From Methanobrevibacter thaueri (GTDB lineage: Archaea > Methanobacteriota > Methanobacteria > Methanobacteriales > Methanobacteriaceae): a stretch of 13,399 nucleotides of DNA. The stretch is from positions 1 to 13,399 of the forward strand of contig NZ_SUTK01000041.1 of the NCBI RefSeq assembly GCF_015062905.1. The letters are read 5' to 3'. Positions 7,335 through 13,399 of this stretch are shown one piece after another. Every line of letters starts with the position of its first letter. Position 1 is the first letter of the stretch. Below the pieces are notes generated by a model that saw only the letters and a program-made list of their open reading frames with translations, was not told where the DNA came from and did no database searches. The position numbers and the translations under genes are program-made.

Positions 7335-7350
7335 ATGATATTTATATCAT
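7335..7350. promoter_or_regulatory. Palindromic divergent promoter element
   Basis: ATGATAT-TT-ATATCAT is a perfect inverted repeat of 7-bp arms with a two-base centre. It lies in the 64-base gap between the divergent genes at 7305 and 7370. It contains a TATA-like box for each direction: TTTATATC on plus (7341-7348) and GATATAAATA on minus. On the plus strand the predicted start falls almost on the ATG at 7370. On the minus strand it falls near 7318, giving a leader of about 13 bases. Confidence 0.55.
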
Positions 7351-7369
7351 TTTATCTTAATTACTATAC

Positions 7370-7699
7370 ATGGAACGAGCGGTTTGGATAATTTTAAATG
7401 AAAACTTTTCGCTTACGTTGGACGGCGAAATTGAAAACGATGAGGTTGTTGATAAAAAATTCTCACCAGGAAGTGATATCTGGACAAATGAACTTCCACG
7501 TCTAGGATTTAGCGATGAAAAAGTTCAGAAAGACTATGATGAATTCCTAAAAGATATTTCAACACTATTCAGTGAACCCAGTGTCAATGAAGTCTTCATA
7601 AATGCAAAAATAGGTGAGGAATCCGAATATCTCAACTGTGAAAATCCTCTGGTAATAAGAAAAATAGAAGAGTATAGCGTTGATGAAATCATAGAATAG
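7370..7699 (+). CDS. Hypothetical acidic cytoplasmic protein, probably from a leaderless transcript
   Basis: I do not recognise the family. The 109-residue protein is rich in Asp and Glu, has no membrane segment or signal peptide, and has no cysteine pair or catalytic motif. It begins MERAVWIILNENFSLTLDGE and ends in an acidic tail. It is the only plus-strand gene here. A TATA box at 7341-7348 sits about 25 bases upstream of the ATG and no ribosome site is visible, which points to a leaderless message. Its stop overlaps the 3' end of the minus-strand gene by 11 bases (7689-7699), tail to tail. The even, non-repetitive amino acid mix and the promoter spacing support a real gene. Confidence 0.7.
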   Translation: MERAVWIILNENFSLTLDGEIENDEVVDKKFSPGSDIWTNELPRLGFSDEKVQKDYDEFLKDISTLFSEPSVNEVFINAKIGEESEYLNCENPLVIRKIEEYSVDEIIE

Positions 7700-8027
7700 C
7701 AGTGGCTTTCCTCAGTATTTCATCCATATTGCTGAATTCCAATGGGTTTCCCTCATCGTCAACAGTCTCTGTTGTAATCAGGACATTTGGTGAAGCCCAT
7801 AAAAAGGAATATGTAAAATACACCACATTAACAAATAGGACTATCCCTACAAACCACAGGGCTATTACCAGACAAACAGCATGGATTAAAAGATTTCCAT
7901 ACCTCCTTTTTTTCATAAGGATATAATTGTCCTCTTTTTCGATTGTTTTGAATTTATGCTGAGACAATTCCTCAGAAATCTCATCCATCTCCTTGGAATT
8001 ATCCGCACCCAATATATATAACGCCAT
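7689..8027 (-). CDS. Hypothetical small membrane protein, last gene of the citryl-CoA lyase-like unit
   Basis: I do not recognise a named family. The 112-residue protein has a charged cytoplasmic-looking N-terminal part (about 1-43, ending in the basic MKKRRYGN). One long or two short hydrophobic helices follow (about 44-76), then a polar C-terminal part. The ATG follows the nitroreductase stop codon by a single base and has no clear ribosome site, so it is probably translated by reinitiation. That makes it the third gene of the unit starting at 9337. Its 3' end overlaps the convergent plus-strand gene by 11 bases. Its role in the unit cannot be read from the sequence. Confidence 0.7.
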   Translation of the reverse strand: MALYILGADNSKEMDEISEELSQHKFKTIEKEDNYILMKKRRYGNLLIHAVCLVIALWFVGIVLFVNVVYFTYSFLWASPNVLITTETVDDEGNPLEFSNMDEILRKATAIL

Positions 8028-8028
8028 C

Positions 8029-8538
8029 TTAATCTATGTAAACAACAAATTCATCCAATTCTTTTCTTGGAGTGTCTCTTGGCTCAGCATTACCGTAACC
8101 TAATGGAGTAAACAGCACTGCTTCCTCAGTTTCATCAAGGTTTAAGAATTGATGTGCCTTGTTTTTCTTGAATGCTCCAATATAACAGGTTCCAAGTCCG
8201 ACATCAGTGGCTGCAAGAATGATATGGTCCATCACTATTGTTGCATCTATGTCAGCAATGTTTTTCTGATCCCATGGTCTTGTCCATGCCTTATTCTTTA
8301 TGGCCACTACACACAGGACATATGGAGCTTCCACAAACCATTTGGCACCATAAATCTCTGACAATTCGTCCTTATGCTTTTTAGTGTCGATGACAAATAC
8401 CTTAAATGGCTGATAATTGACACCGGTTGGAGCGAGTGTTGCTGCTTTCAAGACATATTCCAGTTTTTCCTGTTCCACTTCTTTATCTAAATATCCTCTT
8501 ACGCTGTATCTTTCAGTTATTACGTCAATAAATTCCAT
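8029..8538 (-). CDS. Nitroreductase-family FMN oxidoreductase
   Basis: Members of this family bind FMN and use NAD(P)H or another donor to reduce varied substrates. They usually work as homodimers in the cytoplasm. The 169-residue protein is of the short type common in methanogens. FMN-binding features are in place: RYSVRGY near the N-terminus (10-16), PTGVNYQPF (37-45), GLGTCYIGAF (114-123) and the LGYGNAEP segment (146-153). No ferredoxin domain is attached. The ATG lies four bases after the stop of the citryl-CoA lyase-like gene, with a GGATGA ribosome site overlapping that stop, so the two are co-transcribed. The natural substrate cannot be told from sequence, and the nitroreductase name reflects the fold only. 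Confidence 0.9.
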   Translation of the reverse strand: MEFIDVITERYSVRGYLDKEVEQEKLEYVLKAATLAPTGVNYQPFKVFVIDTKKHKDELSEIYGAKWFVEAPYVLCVVAIKNKAWTRPWDQKNIADIDATIVMDHIILAATDVGLGTCYIGAFKKNKAHQFLNLDETEEAVLFTPLGYGNAEPRDTPRKELDEFVVYID

Positions 8539-8542
8539 CTTA

Positions 8543-9337
8543 TCATCCTTTATATTCTATGTCATCAAGGTCACAAAATCTTCTGAATTCCTCTTCATCC
8601 ATCTGTTCCTCATAAGCATGAGCTATTAGGCCCGGAAGCCTTCCTATCATGAAAATACCTAAACCCAATTGAGGGTCAAAGCCCAAATCAGACAATATTG
8701 CCGCATTTGCACCATCGACATTGAGTTTGATATTCTTCTTATCATAAACCAAGTCCTGAAGAGCTAAAGCCAATTTAATGTGTGGTCCAATATAGCCTTT
8801 ATTAACTGCAATTTCCATCAGTTTATCGGCTCTTGGGTCAACATCATGGTATCTGTGACCAAAACCAGGTATCTTTTTGCCCTCAACCACATACTCCTTG
8901 TATATTTGAATGGCCAAACTTGCAATCTGCTTATTGTCAATGCTTGAATCATCAATCAAATGGACCGAATTGATATTTGACTGATACAATTCCATTGCCT
9001 TTTGAATAGCTCCTGCATGCTTGTTGCCAAATGACAGGAATGCTCCTGATATTGCTGAGTTGATTGGTGAGCCTGAAGAAGTGATTAATCTTGCGGTTTG
9101 GGTACTTGGCGGAGTGACCCCATGATCGCAAAATGACACTAAAACATGATTGAAAATTTTGCTTTCCTTTACGGAAGGCAATCTTCCTTTTAAAAGCAAG
9201 AATACCATGTCGGAATATCTTATTTTTTCAATCAAATCTTTTTGATTATACCCTCGAGTCACGATTTTATCCTTTTCAACTCGAGTAACTGCAGTTTTTA
9301 AAGACTTTGGATTGACTTTAAAATTATTTTCTCGCAT
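8543..9337 (-). CDS. Citryl-CoA lyase / citrate synthase-like protein (short form)
   Basis: At 264 residues this is much shorter than a full citrate synthase (about 370-430) and resembles the citryl-CoA-lyase-like domain found at the end of ATP-citrate lyase. The three catalytic positions are present: H107 in FGNKHAGA, H161 in PGFGHRYHDVDPRA (with R162 and R169), and D208 in LNVDGANAA. The NVDG form, where citrate synthase usually has NVD-x-x-SG, favours the citryl-CoA lyase branch. The likely chemistry is cleavage or formation of a citryl-CoA-type thioester to acetyl-CoA plus an oxo acid. Missing N-terminal sequence is typical of this type and is not a truncation. A perfect TTTATATA box lies about 33 bases upstream, making this the first gene of its own unit. 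Confidence 0.85.
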   Translation of the reverse strand: MRENNFKVNPKSLKTAVTRVEKDKIVTRGYNQKDLIEKIRYSDMVFLLLKGRLPSVKESKIFNHVLVSFCDHGVTPPSTQTARLITSSGSPINSAISGAFLSFGNKHAGAIQKAMELYQSNINSVHLIDDSSIDNKQIASLAIQIYKEYVVEGKKIPGFGHRYHDVDPRADKLMEIAVNKGYIGPHIKLALALQDLVYDKKNIKLNVDGANAAILSDLGFDPQLGLGIFMIGRLPGLIAHAYEEQMDEEEFRRFCDLDDIEYKG

Positions 9338-9366
9338 TTTTAAAACCTTTTTAATTGTTAATTAAA

Positions 9367-9374
9367 TATATAAA
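9367..9374 (-). promoter_or_regulatory. Consensus TATA box for the citryl-CoA lyase-like transcription unit
   Basis: The minus strand reads TTTATATA, the exact methanogen box A consensus, in the 40-base gap between the fumarase-like gene and the citryl-CoA lyase-like gene. Its centre is about 33 bases from the ATG at 9337. That predicts a short leader of about 8-10 bases overlapping a partial ribosome site (AAAAGG). Confidence 0.7.
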
Positions 9375-9377
9375 CTA

Positions 9378-10250
9378 TCATAATTTAAGTGTTGCTACTC
9401 TTGGTTCTACAAAACAGGACGGTCTGATTGAAACTATTCTGACACCGCTTGCCCTCTGATTGCCAATATTCAGATAGCATCCGAGAACTGTAGTCTTGCC
9501 GCCCAATCCCAATGGACCTATGCCACTTTGATTTAACCTGTCGGCGATATCTCTCTCATGCTGATTCTGATTGTTCAAATTTCCATATGCAATCGATTTG
9601 AGCAGAAGGGATGTTGCCTCAAAGTGTGTTCTTCCAATCCCTATGGATGGAATCGAAGGAGTGCAGCCCAGCATTTTCAGTGACGATTCAAGCCATTCGC
9701 ATGCCGTACCTATAACATTTTCAAAGGAACGCTGATGATAAACCCTAAAGGTTTTCGATCTTATTTCAGGACCTCCGCCCTCAAGTAAAAAGTGAACGTT
9801 TAACGTATCGGGGCCGATGTCCCTTCGGTATGTCGATTCGTCACATGCATTATCAATCAATACTGGTGCAGGAGAAAGTTTTCCAGGTTCATCAAATAAA
9901 CCCTCACTTTGCTCAATTCTTTCCACTTCATTGCCTTTAACGGCCATGGGCCTTGCTGGAAGACTGTTTAAACCCAAATATATGCCTTTGTGAATCTGAT
10001 TCAATAATTCACCGGTTATTTGTCTATCCTCGCCTATTTCAATTATCACATGGGGAATTCCTGTATCATCACACAACGGAAACTTTGTTTTTTGGGCAAC
10101 TTGATAGTTCTCTAAAATCTGTGTTAAAGCCCATCGCGCATTTTCATTATCCTCTGCATCAATGGCCCGCCTTAATGCATCATATTTATCATCTGAAAGT
10201 GTGGTTGAAGCCTCTATAATTGCCTTTGAAATATCGTTTAGAATGTCCAT
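9378..10250 (-). CDS. Class I fumarase / tartrate dehydratase alpha subunit-like Fe-S hydro-lyase
   Basis: The family adds or removes water across a double bond of a dicarboxylate using a [4Fe-4S] cluster. The chosen start gives 290 residues; an upstream in-frame ATG at 10322 would add 24 residues lying inside the preceding gene, so it is rejected. GTGAT precedes the chosen ATG, which is 4 bases after the previous stop. Visible signatures are FPLCDDTGIP (C60) and GCTPSIPSIGIG (C196), two likely cluster ligands, and the C-terminal GLGGKTTVLGCYL. The third ligand is unclear (C136, C184 or C258). The stretch usually reading GGGSEN is GGGPEIRSKT, so this is a divergent member. The beta subunit that normally completes the enzyme is not in the window. 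Fumarase is possible but another substrate is plausible. Confidence 0.8.
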   Translation of the reverse strand: MDILNDISKAIIEASTTLSDDKYDALRRAIDAEDNENARWALTQILENYQVAQKTKFPLCDDTGIPHVIIEIGEDRQITGELLNQIHKGIYLGLNSLPARPMAVKGNEVERIEQSEGLFDEPGKLSPAPVLIDNACDESTYRRDIGPDTLNVHFLLEGGGPEIRSKTFRVYHQRSFENVIGTACEWLESSLKMLGCTPSIPSIGIGRTHFEATSLLLKSIAYGNLNNQNQHERDIADRLNQSGIGPLGLGGKTTVLGCYLNIGNQRASGVRIVSIRPSCFVEPRVATLKL

Positions 10251-10254
10251 AAAA

Positions 10255-11157
10255 TCACTCAGGAACCGCCAGGTCACTGGATTTATCAGGTGAAACAATT
10301 GCATCAGGACAATACTCATCAATCATTCTCTTGACCAGCTTCACCTGTTTCATTCGGGCAATGGCCTCTGAAACGGTAGTGTCCCAGTTATGATTGGCCG
10401 CAACAGAACCTCCTGTTTTCAAATAGACCGGAGAGGCAACCTGAATGAATTTCGGAACTTCATAATGCCTTATGAAACCGCCGGTGGATTTCGGATTTTC
10501 CGTGTGGAGATCCAATGCAATGTCTGTTGCATTCCTAATGGCTGCAAGCATCGGAATTTGCAAATCACGAACAGGATTTAATGAGTCCAATCCCTGCTGT
10601 TCAAGTAATTTTGCTGATGCAGGATTTGAATGACCCGCATGGGCGGATAGCTTAAAATGAACATTTGATGGAATTTCACCGTCTTCACGCATCTGATTTA
10701 AAACCCAAAGGAGCCCTTCATCATATAGCAAAATTCCCCTAACTCCCAGTCTGCATGCCCTTTTTACATCTTCAATGGCATAAACCAGATTGTCATAACC
10801 TCTTAACCTGTAACCGATTCTGCTTCCTTCCTTTGTGTGGACTGTGGCGGAAGTGTCATATGTGGCCCTTGGACCTACAGATAAAAACAGCTCACAACCA
10901 TAGTCTTTTGCCAAAGCGACCATCTCTGCAATCTCCTCATCGGTTAACATCATTATTCCCTTGGTCTGGGTTACCCTATGAATGAATATGTCATTTTTGC
11001 CGGCTTCCTCAAGAAGCGCAGCCATTGTTTTTGGAGATTGGATTCCAGGAACCTCAAAACGATATTGTCCGCCATCGCTGAATCGCTTAGGGGAAACGTA
11101 ATCATTTGAGACCTCATCAATGCCAAGTTTTTCAAGGAATCTTTTTGTATTTTCCAT
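10255..11157 (-). CDS. TIM-barrel-like protein resembling U32-peptidase-family proteins (function unknown)
   Basis: The 300-residue protein alternates predicted strands and helices like a TIM barrel. Strands include DIFIHRV, CELFLSVG, RGILLYDEGL, FKLSAH and IALDLHTENP. Well-marked motifs are YDEG, SAHAGHSNPASAKLL, LNPVRDLQIPM, LDLHTENPKSTGGF and SPVYLKTGG, which look like a ring of conserved active-site residues. The layout reminds me of proteins often labelled U32 peptidases, but only three cysteines are present, too few for the four-Cys iron-sulfur site seen in several of that group. I doubt it is a protease; an enzyme or a hydro-lyase partner is equally possible. The ATG at 11157 has a GGTGGAT ribosome site and follows the previous stop by one base. 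An ATG 12 bases upstream overlaps the previous gene and lacks such a site. Confidence 0.6.
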   Translation of the reverse strand: MENTKRFLEKLGIDEVSNDYVSPKRFSDGGQYRFEVPGIQSPKTMAALLEEAGKNDIFIHRVTQTKGIMMLTDEEIAEMVALAKDYGCELFLSVGPRATYDTSATVHTKEGSRIGYRLRGYDNLVYAIEDVKRACRLGVRGILLYDEGLLWVLNQMREDGEIPSNVHFKLSAHAGHSNPASAKLLEQQGLDSLNPVRDLQIPMLAAIRNATDIALDLHTENPKSTGGFIRHYEVPKFIQVASPVYLKTGGSVAANHNWDTTVSEAIARMKQVKLVKRMIDEYCPDAIVSPDKSSDLAVPE

Positions 11158-11158
11158 A

Positions 11159-12568
11159 TTATCCACCATTTAATTTACGAACGACAAATTTCATTGTATA
11201 ATCTTCAAGTGAGTCAATAACAGTCAGGTTACTTATATCATATTGCGGATTAAGAGCTTTGAATTTGTCTATTAGCTCCCTTAATTGGAACGGATTTTCG
11301 AAATCGCCTTTTGGAAGCAATGTGATATTTTGAAATACTCCATTTCTAAAGCTTTTATCTAATTTAATAATAACATTTGACGGCCGTTTATCAGGATATA
11401 ATTCATTTAACTTGTCATCACTGACAATGACCATGTGATTTACAAGATTTTTGATGCTGTTTACCTTATCCACTGTTGAATAGTTATCCAAAAGCCCAAA
11501 TTCAATCAATTGGTTTATCCCATCAACGGACACCTCTCCAACGACCAATGAAATTGCAACAGCGTAAGGGAGGCTTTGCCTTAACTCCTCAATGTTTTTT
11601 GGATTATAATTGTTATGTTCAGCCGCAACTGAATATGTCTTAACTGCCACGTTTTGAATGTGATCATATTCCTCGCCTATGCTTGCCTTAAGCTTTAATG
11701 CAGTGTCAATTGATGAATGCAGGTGTCTGCAGAACGGATATTTTTTAAAGTAGATGTCTCTGACCCTTACCTTACCCACATCATGCAAGGCATCTTCAAA
11801 TAAGAAATCCTCCTGCTTATACTCATCATCAAAAACCATGGTTTTTAAAAACCCTTCTGCTCCTTCAAATATTGTTTCACTGCCGGTGAATCCATTTCTT
11901 GCAAGATAAGCTGATAAAATTCCATTATAAACCGCTTTTCCTACATGCAGCGATTTTCCCATGGAACCCCCATGGTCAGATTCCAATAATCCTGCCGCCT
12001 GTGTACCGCACAATCCCAATGCATTCAATATCTGTTCCTCATCCAATTTCAATAGTTTTGAAGCGACAACACCGGCCACAAATGCTCCGATTGTTCCGGT
12101 TGTATGGAATCCTTTGTTCCTGTGTTCAGGATTTACGATTTGACCTAAAAGAATTCCTACCTCATAGCCCACTATTACCGCTTCCATGAATTCCTTGCCG
12201 GATAAGTCATACGCTTCGGCAATTGCAAGGGCGGTCGGGAAAATAACAGAACCCAGGTGGATTTGCGCCTTTCTGTGACCGTCATCAAGTTCCAGCACAT
12301 GAGCGGAAATGCCATTGATGAATGCTGCATGCAATACATCTGCCTTAATGCGTGTTCCGATTACAGATGCCCTTAAGTTTAGATTTGAGTTTCCATTAAA
12401 TATTTCTTCAACAGTATTGCAGGCTATTTGAGGGGCATCTTCTCCAATACCTCTGTATGTAACCCCAAAAAAGTCTAAGAATGCCGCCTTAACAGTAGTG
12501 ACAGATTCTATGGTTGCCTGTTCATAGCGATAGTTTGAAATAAATTTAGAAATATTTTGTAAAAACAT
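11159..12568 (-). CDS. MmgE/PrpD-family hydro-lyase
   Basis: This superfamily includes 2-methylcitrate dehydratase (PrpD), cis-aconitate decarboxylase and related epimerases. The ATG at 12568, with GGTG at 12573-12576, gives 469 residues, the usual length; a TTG-initiated frame from 12583 is less likely. Conserved active-site positions appear intact: D95-D96-G97-H98 in LELDDGH, H104 in QIHLG, H155 in GFHTTGTIG, K205 in MGKSLHVGKA and H284 in YPFCRHLHSS. They correspond by eye to the Asp, His, His, Lys and His of cis-aconitate decarboxylase; its Thr after DD is Gly here. The all-helical first half and smaller C-terminal domain match the family. The gene follows the membrane protein pair and is followed by the TIM-barrel and Fe-S hydro-lyase genes, suggesting carboxylic acid metabolism. 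The exact substrate is unknown. Confidence 0.9.
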   Translation of the reverse strand: MFLQNISKFISNYRYEQATIESVTTVKAAFLDFFGVTYRGIGEDAPQIACNTVEEIFNGNSNLNLRASVIGTRIKADVLHAAFINGISAHVLELDDGHRKAQIHLGSVIFPTALAIAEAYDLSGKEFMEAVIVGYEVGILLGQIVNPEHRNKGFHTTGTIGAFVAGVVASKLLKLDEEQILNALGLCGTQAAGLLESDHGGSMGKSLHVGKAVYNGILSAYLARNGFTGSETIFEGAEGFLKTMVFDDEYKQEDFLFEDALHDVGKVRVRDIYFKKYPFCRHLHSSIDTALKLKASIGEEYDHIQNVAVKTYSVAAEHNNYNPKNIEELRQSLPYAVAISLVVGEVSVDGINQLIEFGLLDNYSTVDKVNSIKNLVNHMVIVSDDKLNELYPDKRPSNVIIKLDKSFRNGVFQNITLLPKGDFENPFQLRELIDKFKALNPQYDISNLTVIDSLEDYTMKFVVRKLNGG

Positions 12569-12650
12569 AAAACACCATTTCAATATATGTAAAAAGTAGT
12601 ATTAAAATAGTTCAGTTATCTCCCGAAGCAATTTTTTAACATTGAAAATA

Positions 12651-13142
12651 TTAAGCTGCAGGGACGCCTGTTAAAACAAGGACAATGTGCGCCACTATAG
12701 CTGCACCATAGTATGTGGCTGCAATAACCAGAATAGTTATTACCACCGCTCTCCAGCCTAAAGCCTTAAATTCATCCCAGCTTTTACCCATACCAATACC
12801 GACATAAGCTAAGAATACTGTTACGATTGACAGGAGCTCGACTTTGGAAACATAATGCAGAACAAAATCGGAAGTTGGCATGCCCGGAAATGCCAAAATA
12901 ATACCTATTACGCTGATATATAAAATTGAAGAAACGTTAAAAGGCAAATACCTTTCCAACCATACTCCAACAAGTGTAATAACGGACAATATCGCCATAC
13001 CTACAAGAGAACCCTCAATAGGATGATGATAACCCAAATAATTACCTATGACTGTTATGACTGAAAATATAATGAGCAGGAAAATCCAATTCATAATACC
13101 GTGAACAGATACGTTTTCAGATCCATCAATCAAATCAGGCAT
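12651..13142 (-). CDS. Multi-pass membrane protein, second half of a transporter-like pair
   Basis: The 163-residue protein has about five membrane helices: near 15-35, 44-62, 67-85, 100-118 and 128-160. They are joined by short loops, including GYHHPIEG and GMGKSWDEFKALGWR. The ATG abuts the stop of the upstream membrane gene (TAAATG), with GGAGG at 13151-13155 inside that gene, so the two are translated together and probably form one complex. The repeated pattern of helices and glycine-rich turns resembles secondary transporters of organic anions, but I cannot assign a family with confidence. The following hydro-lyase genes suggest an organic acid substrate. An 82-base gap with no clear terminator separates it from the MmgE/PrpD gene. 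Confidence 0.75.
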   Translation of the reverse strand: MPDLIDGSENVSVHGIMNWIFLLIIFSVITVIGNYLGYHHPIEGSLVGMAILSVITLVGVWLERYLPFNVSSILYISVIGIILAFPGMPTSDFVLHYVSKVELLSIVTVFLAYVGIGMGKSWDEFKALGWRAVVITILVIAATYYGAAIVAHIVLVLTGVPAA

Positions 13143-13399
13143 TTATTCATCCTCCTTTTCAGGTATTATGGCGTCCTTTCCAATTTTAGGTTCCAACCAG
13201 TTATACATTTTTTCGGTCAGCGGAAGTGCCACGAATATCACAATATATATTCCAACACAGAATGACAATAGATTACTGAATCCTGCAAACGCTTCAATTT
13301 GGGTTTCCATTCCTGGAAATGCCGCAAGAGTAGGTCCTATTGCCGCAGCGTTCATACTTGCACTTCCCACCCCGCTTGCCATTGCAAACGCATATGGAT
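13143..13399 (-). CDS. Membrane protein, C-terminal fragment (partial; DUF3100-like transporter half)
   Basis: The frame is open to the right window edge, so the 5' part of the gene is missing. The visible 84 residues begin PYAFAMASGVGSASMNAAA. The methionine inside this stretch (codon at 13380-13382) is internal and not a start, since the conserved-looking AMASGVGSASM motif spans it. A membrane helix at about 37-60 and a cytoplasmic acidic tail (PEKEDE) follow. The glycine/serine-rich broken-helix motif resembles substrate sites of transporters, and the fragment reminds me of DUF3100-type membrane proteins; that family call is from memory and tentative. It is directly coupled to the next membrane gene. 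Confidence 0.65.
   Translation of the reverse strand, partial: PYAFAMASGVGSASMNAAAIGPTLAAFPGMETQIEAFAGFSNLLSFCVGIYIVIFVALPLTEKMYNWLEPKIGKDAIIPEKEDE

Noticed and set aside
10251..10322. Upstream start of the fumarase-like gene, adding 24 residues
   Set aside because: The extension lies wholly inside the end of the preceding gene, resembles no part of the family and has no ribosome site. The ATG at 10250 does.
12569..12583. TTG start of the MmgE/PrpD gene at 12583
   Set aside because: An ATG 15 bases downstream has a GGTG ribosome site at good spacing, and the family does not need the extra residues.
12569..12650. Separate promoter for the MmgE/PrpD gene (AT-rich motifs near 12583-12607)
   Set aside because: Two weak TATA-like stretches exist, but neither has both good consensus and good spacing, and no terminator precedes them. 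Read-through from the membrane genes is as likely.
9378..13399. Horizontal transfer of the hydro-lyase region based on higher GC
   Set aside because: A hand count gave 28 of 60 GC for the line at 10321 and 18 of 60 at 2221. The line at 1081 in atpA also gave 28 of 60, so these samples do not separate the regions. Full codon-usage analysis would decide.
1..13399. tRNA, rRNA, CRISPR array, insertion sequence or attachment site
   Set aside because: No cloverleaf-like gap, regular repeat-spacer series, transposase frame or terminal inverted repeat was seen. The intergenic gaps are too short to hold most of these.

Overview
The window looks like chromosomal DNA of a mesophilic, AT-rich methanogenic archaeon of the order Methanobacteriales, most likely Methanobrevibacter or a close relative. 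The grounds are an archaeal A-type ATP synthase operon in the order H-I-K-E-C-F-A-B, a duplicated two-hairpin proteolipid, archaeal TATA boxes such as TTTATATA, Shine-Dalgarno sites of the GGTGA/GGAGG type, and short T-run terminators. The genus is inferred from the feel of the proteins, not from a search. Every gene but one lies on the minus strand, so transcription runs from high to low coordinates.

Region 1 (1-6880) is the ATP synthase operon. It starts at a TATA box near 6825-6835, preceded by a 9-bp inverted repeat. It reads ahaH (peripheral stalk), atpI (ion channel stator), atpK (rotor ring), atpE (peripheral stalk), atpC (rotor socket), atpF (central shaft), atpA (catalytic subunit) and the first 16 codons of atpB. 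Genes are 2-15 bases apart or overlap by ATGA. The exception is a 69-base gap before atpK that holds a possible second promoter. Together these build the membrane enzyme that makes ATP from an ion gradient. The rotor carries residues expected for sodium binding.

Region 2 (6880-8030) holds small, poorly known genes: a four-helix membrane protein upstream of the operon, a divergent acidic protein (the only plus-strand gene), and a small membrane protein whose 3' end overlaps it.

Region 3 (8029-9374) is a short transcription unit with its own perfect TTTATATA box. It encodes a citryl-CoA lyase/citrate-synthase-like enzyme, an FMN nitroreductase-family protein and the small membrane protein.

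Region 4 (9378-13399, continuing beyond the right edge) is the most interesting part. It is a compact set of a two-part membrane protein (transporter-like), an MmgE/PrpD-family hydro-lyase, a TIM-barrel-like protein resembling U32-type proteins, and a class I fumarase alpha-like Fe-S hydro-lyase. It lies next to the citryl-CoA-lyase-like gene. Together these suggest uptake and (de)hydration of a di- or tricarboxylic acid, a route I cannot match to a known methanogen pathway.

No tRNA, rRNA, CRISPR array, insertion sequence or intein was seen.
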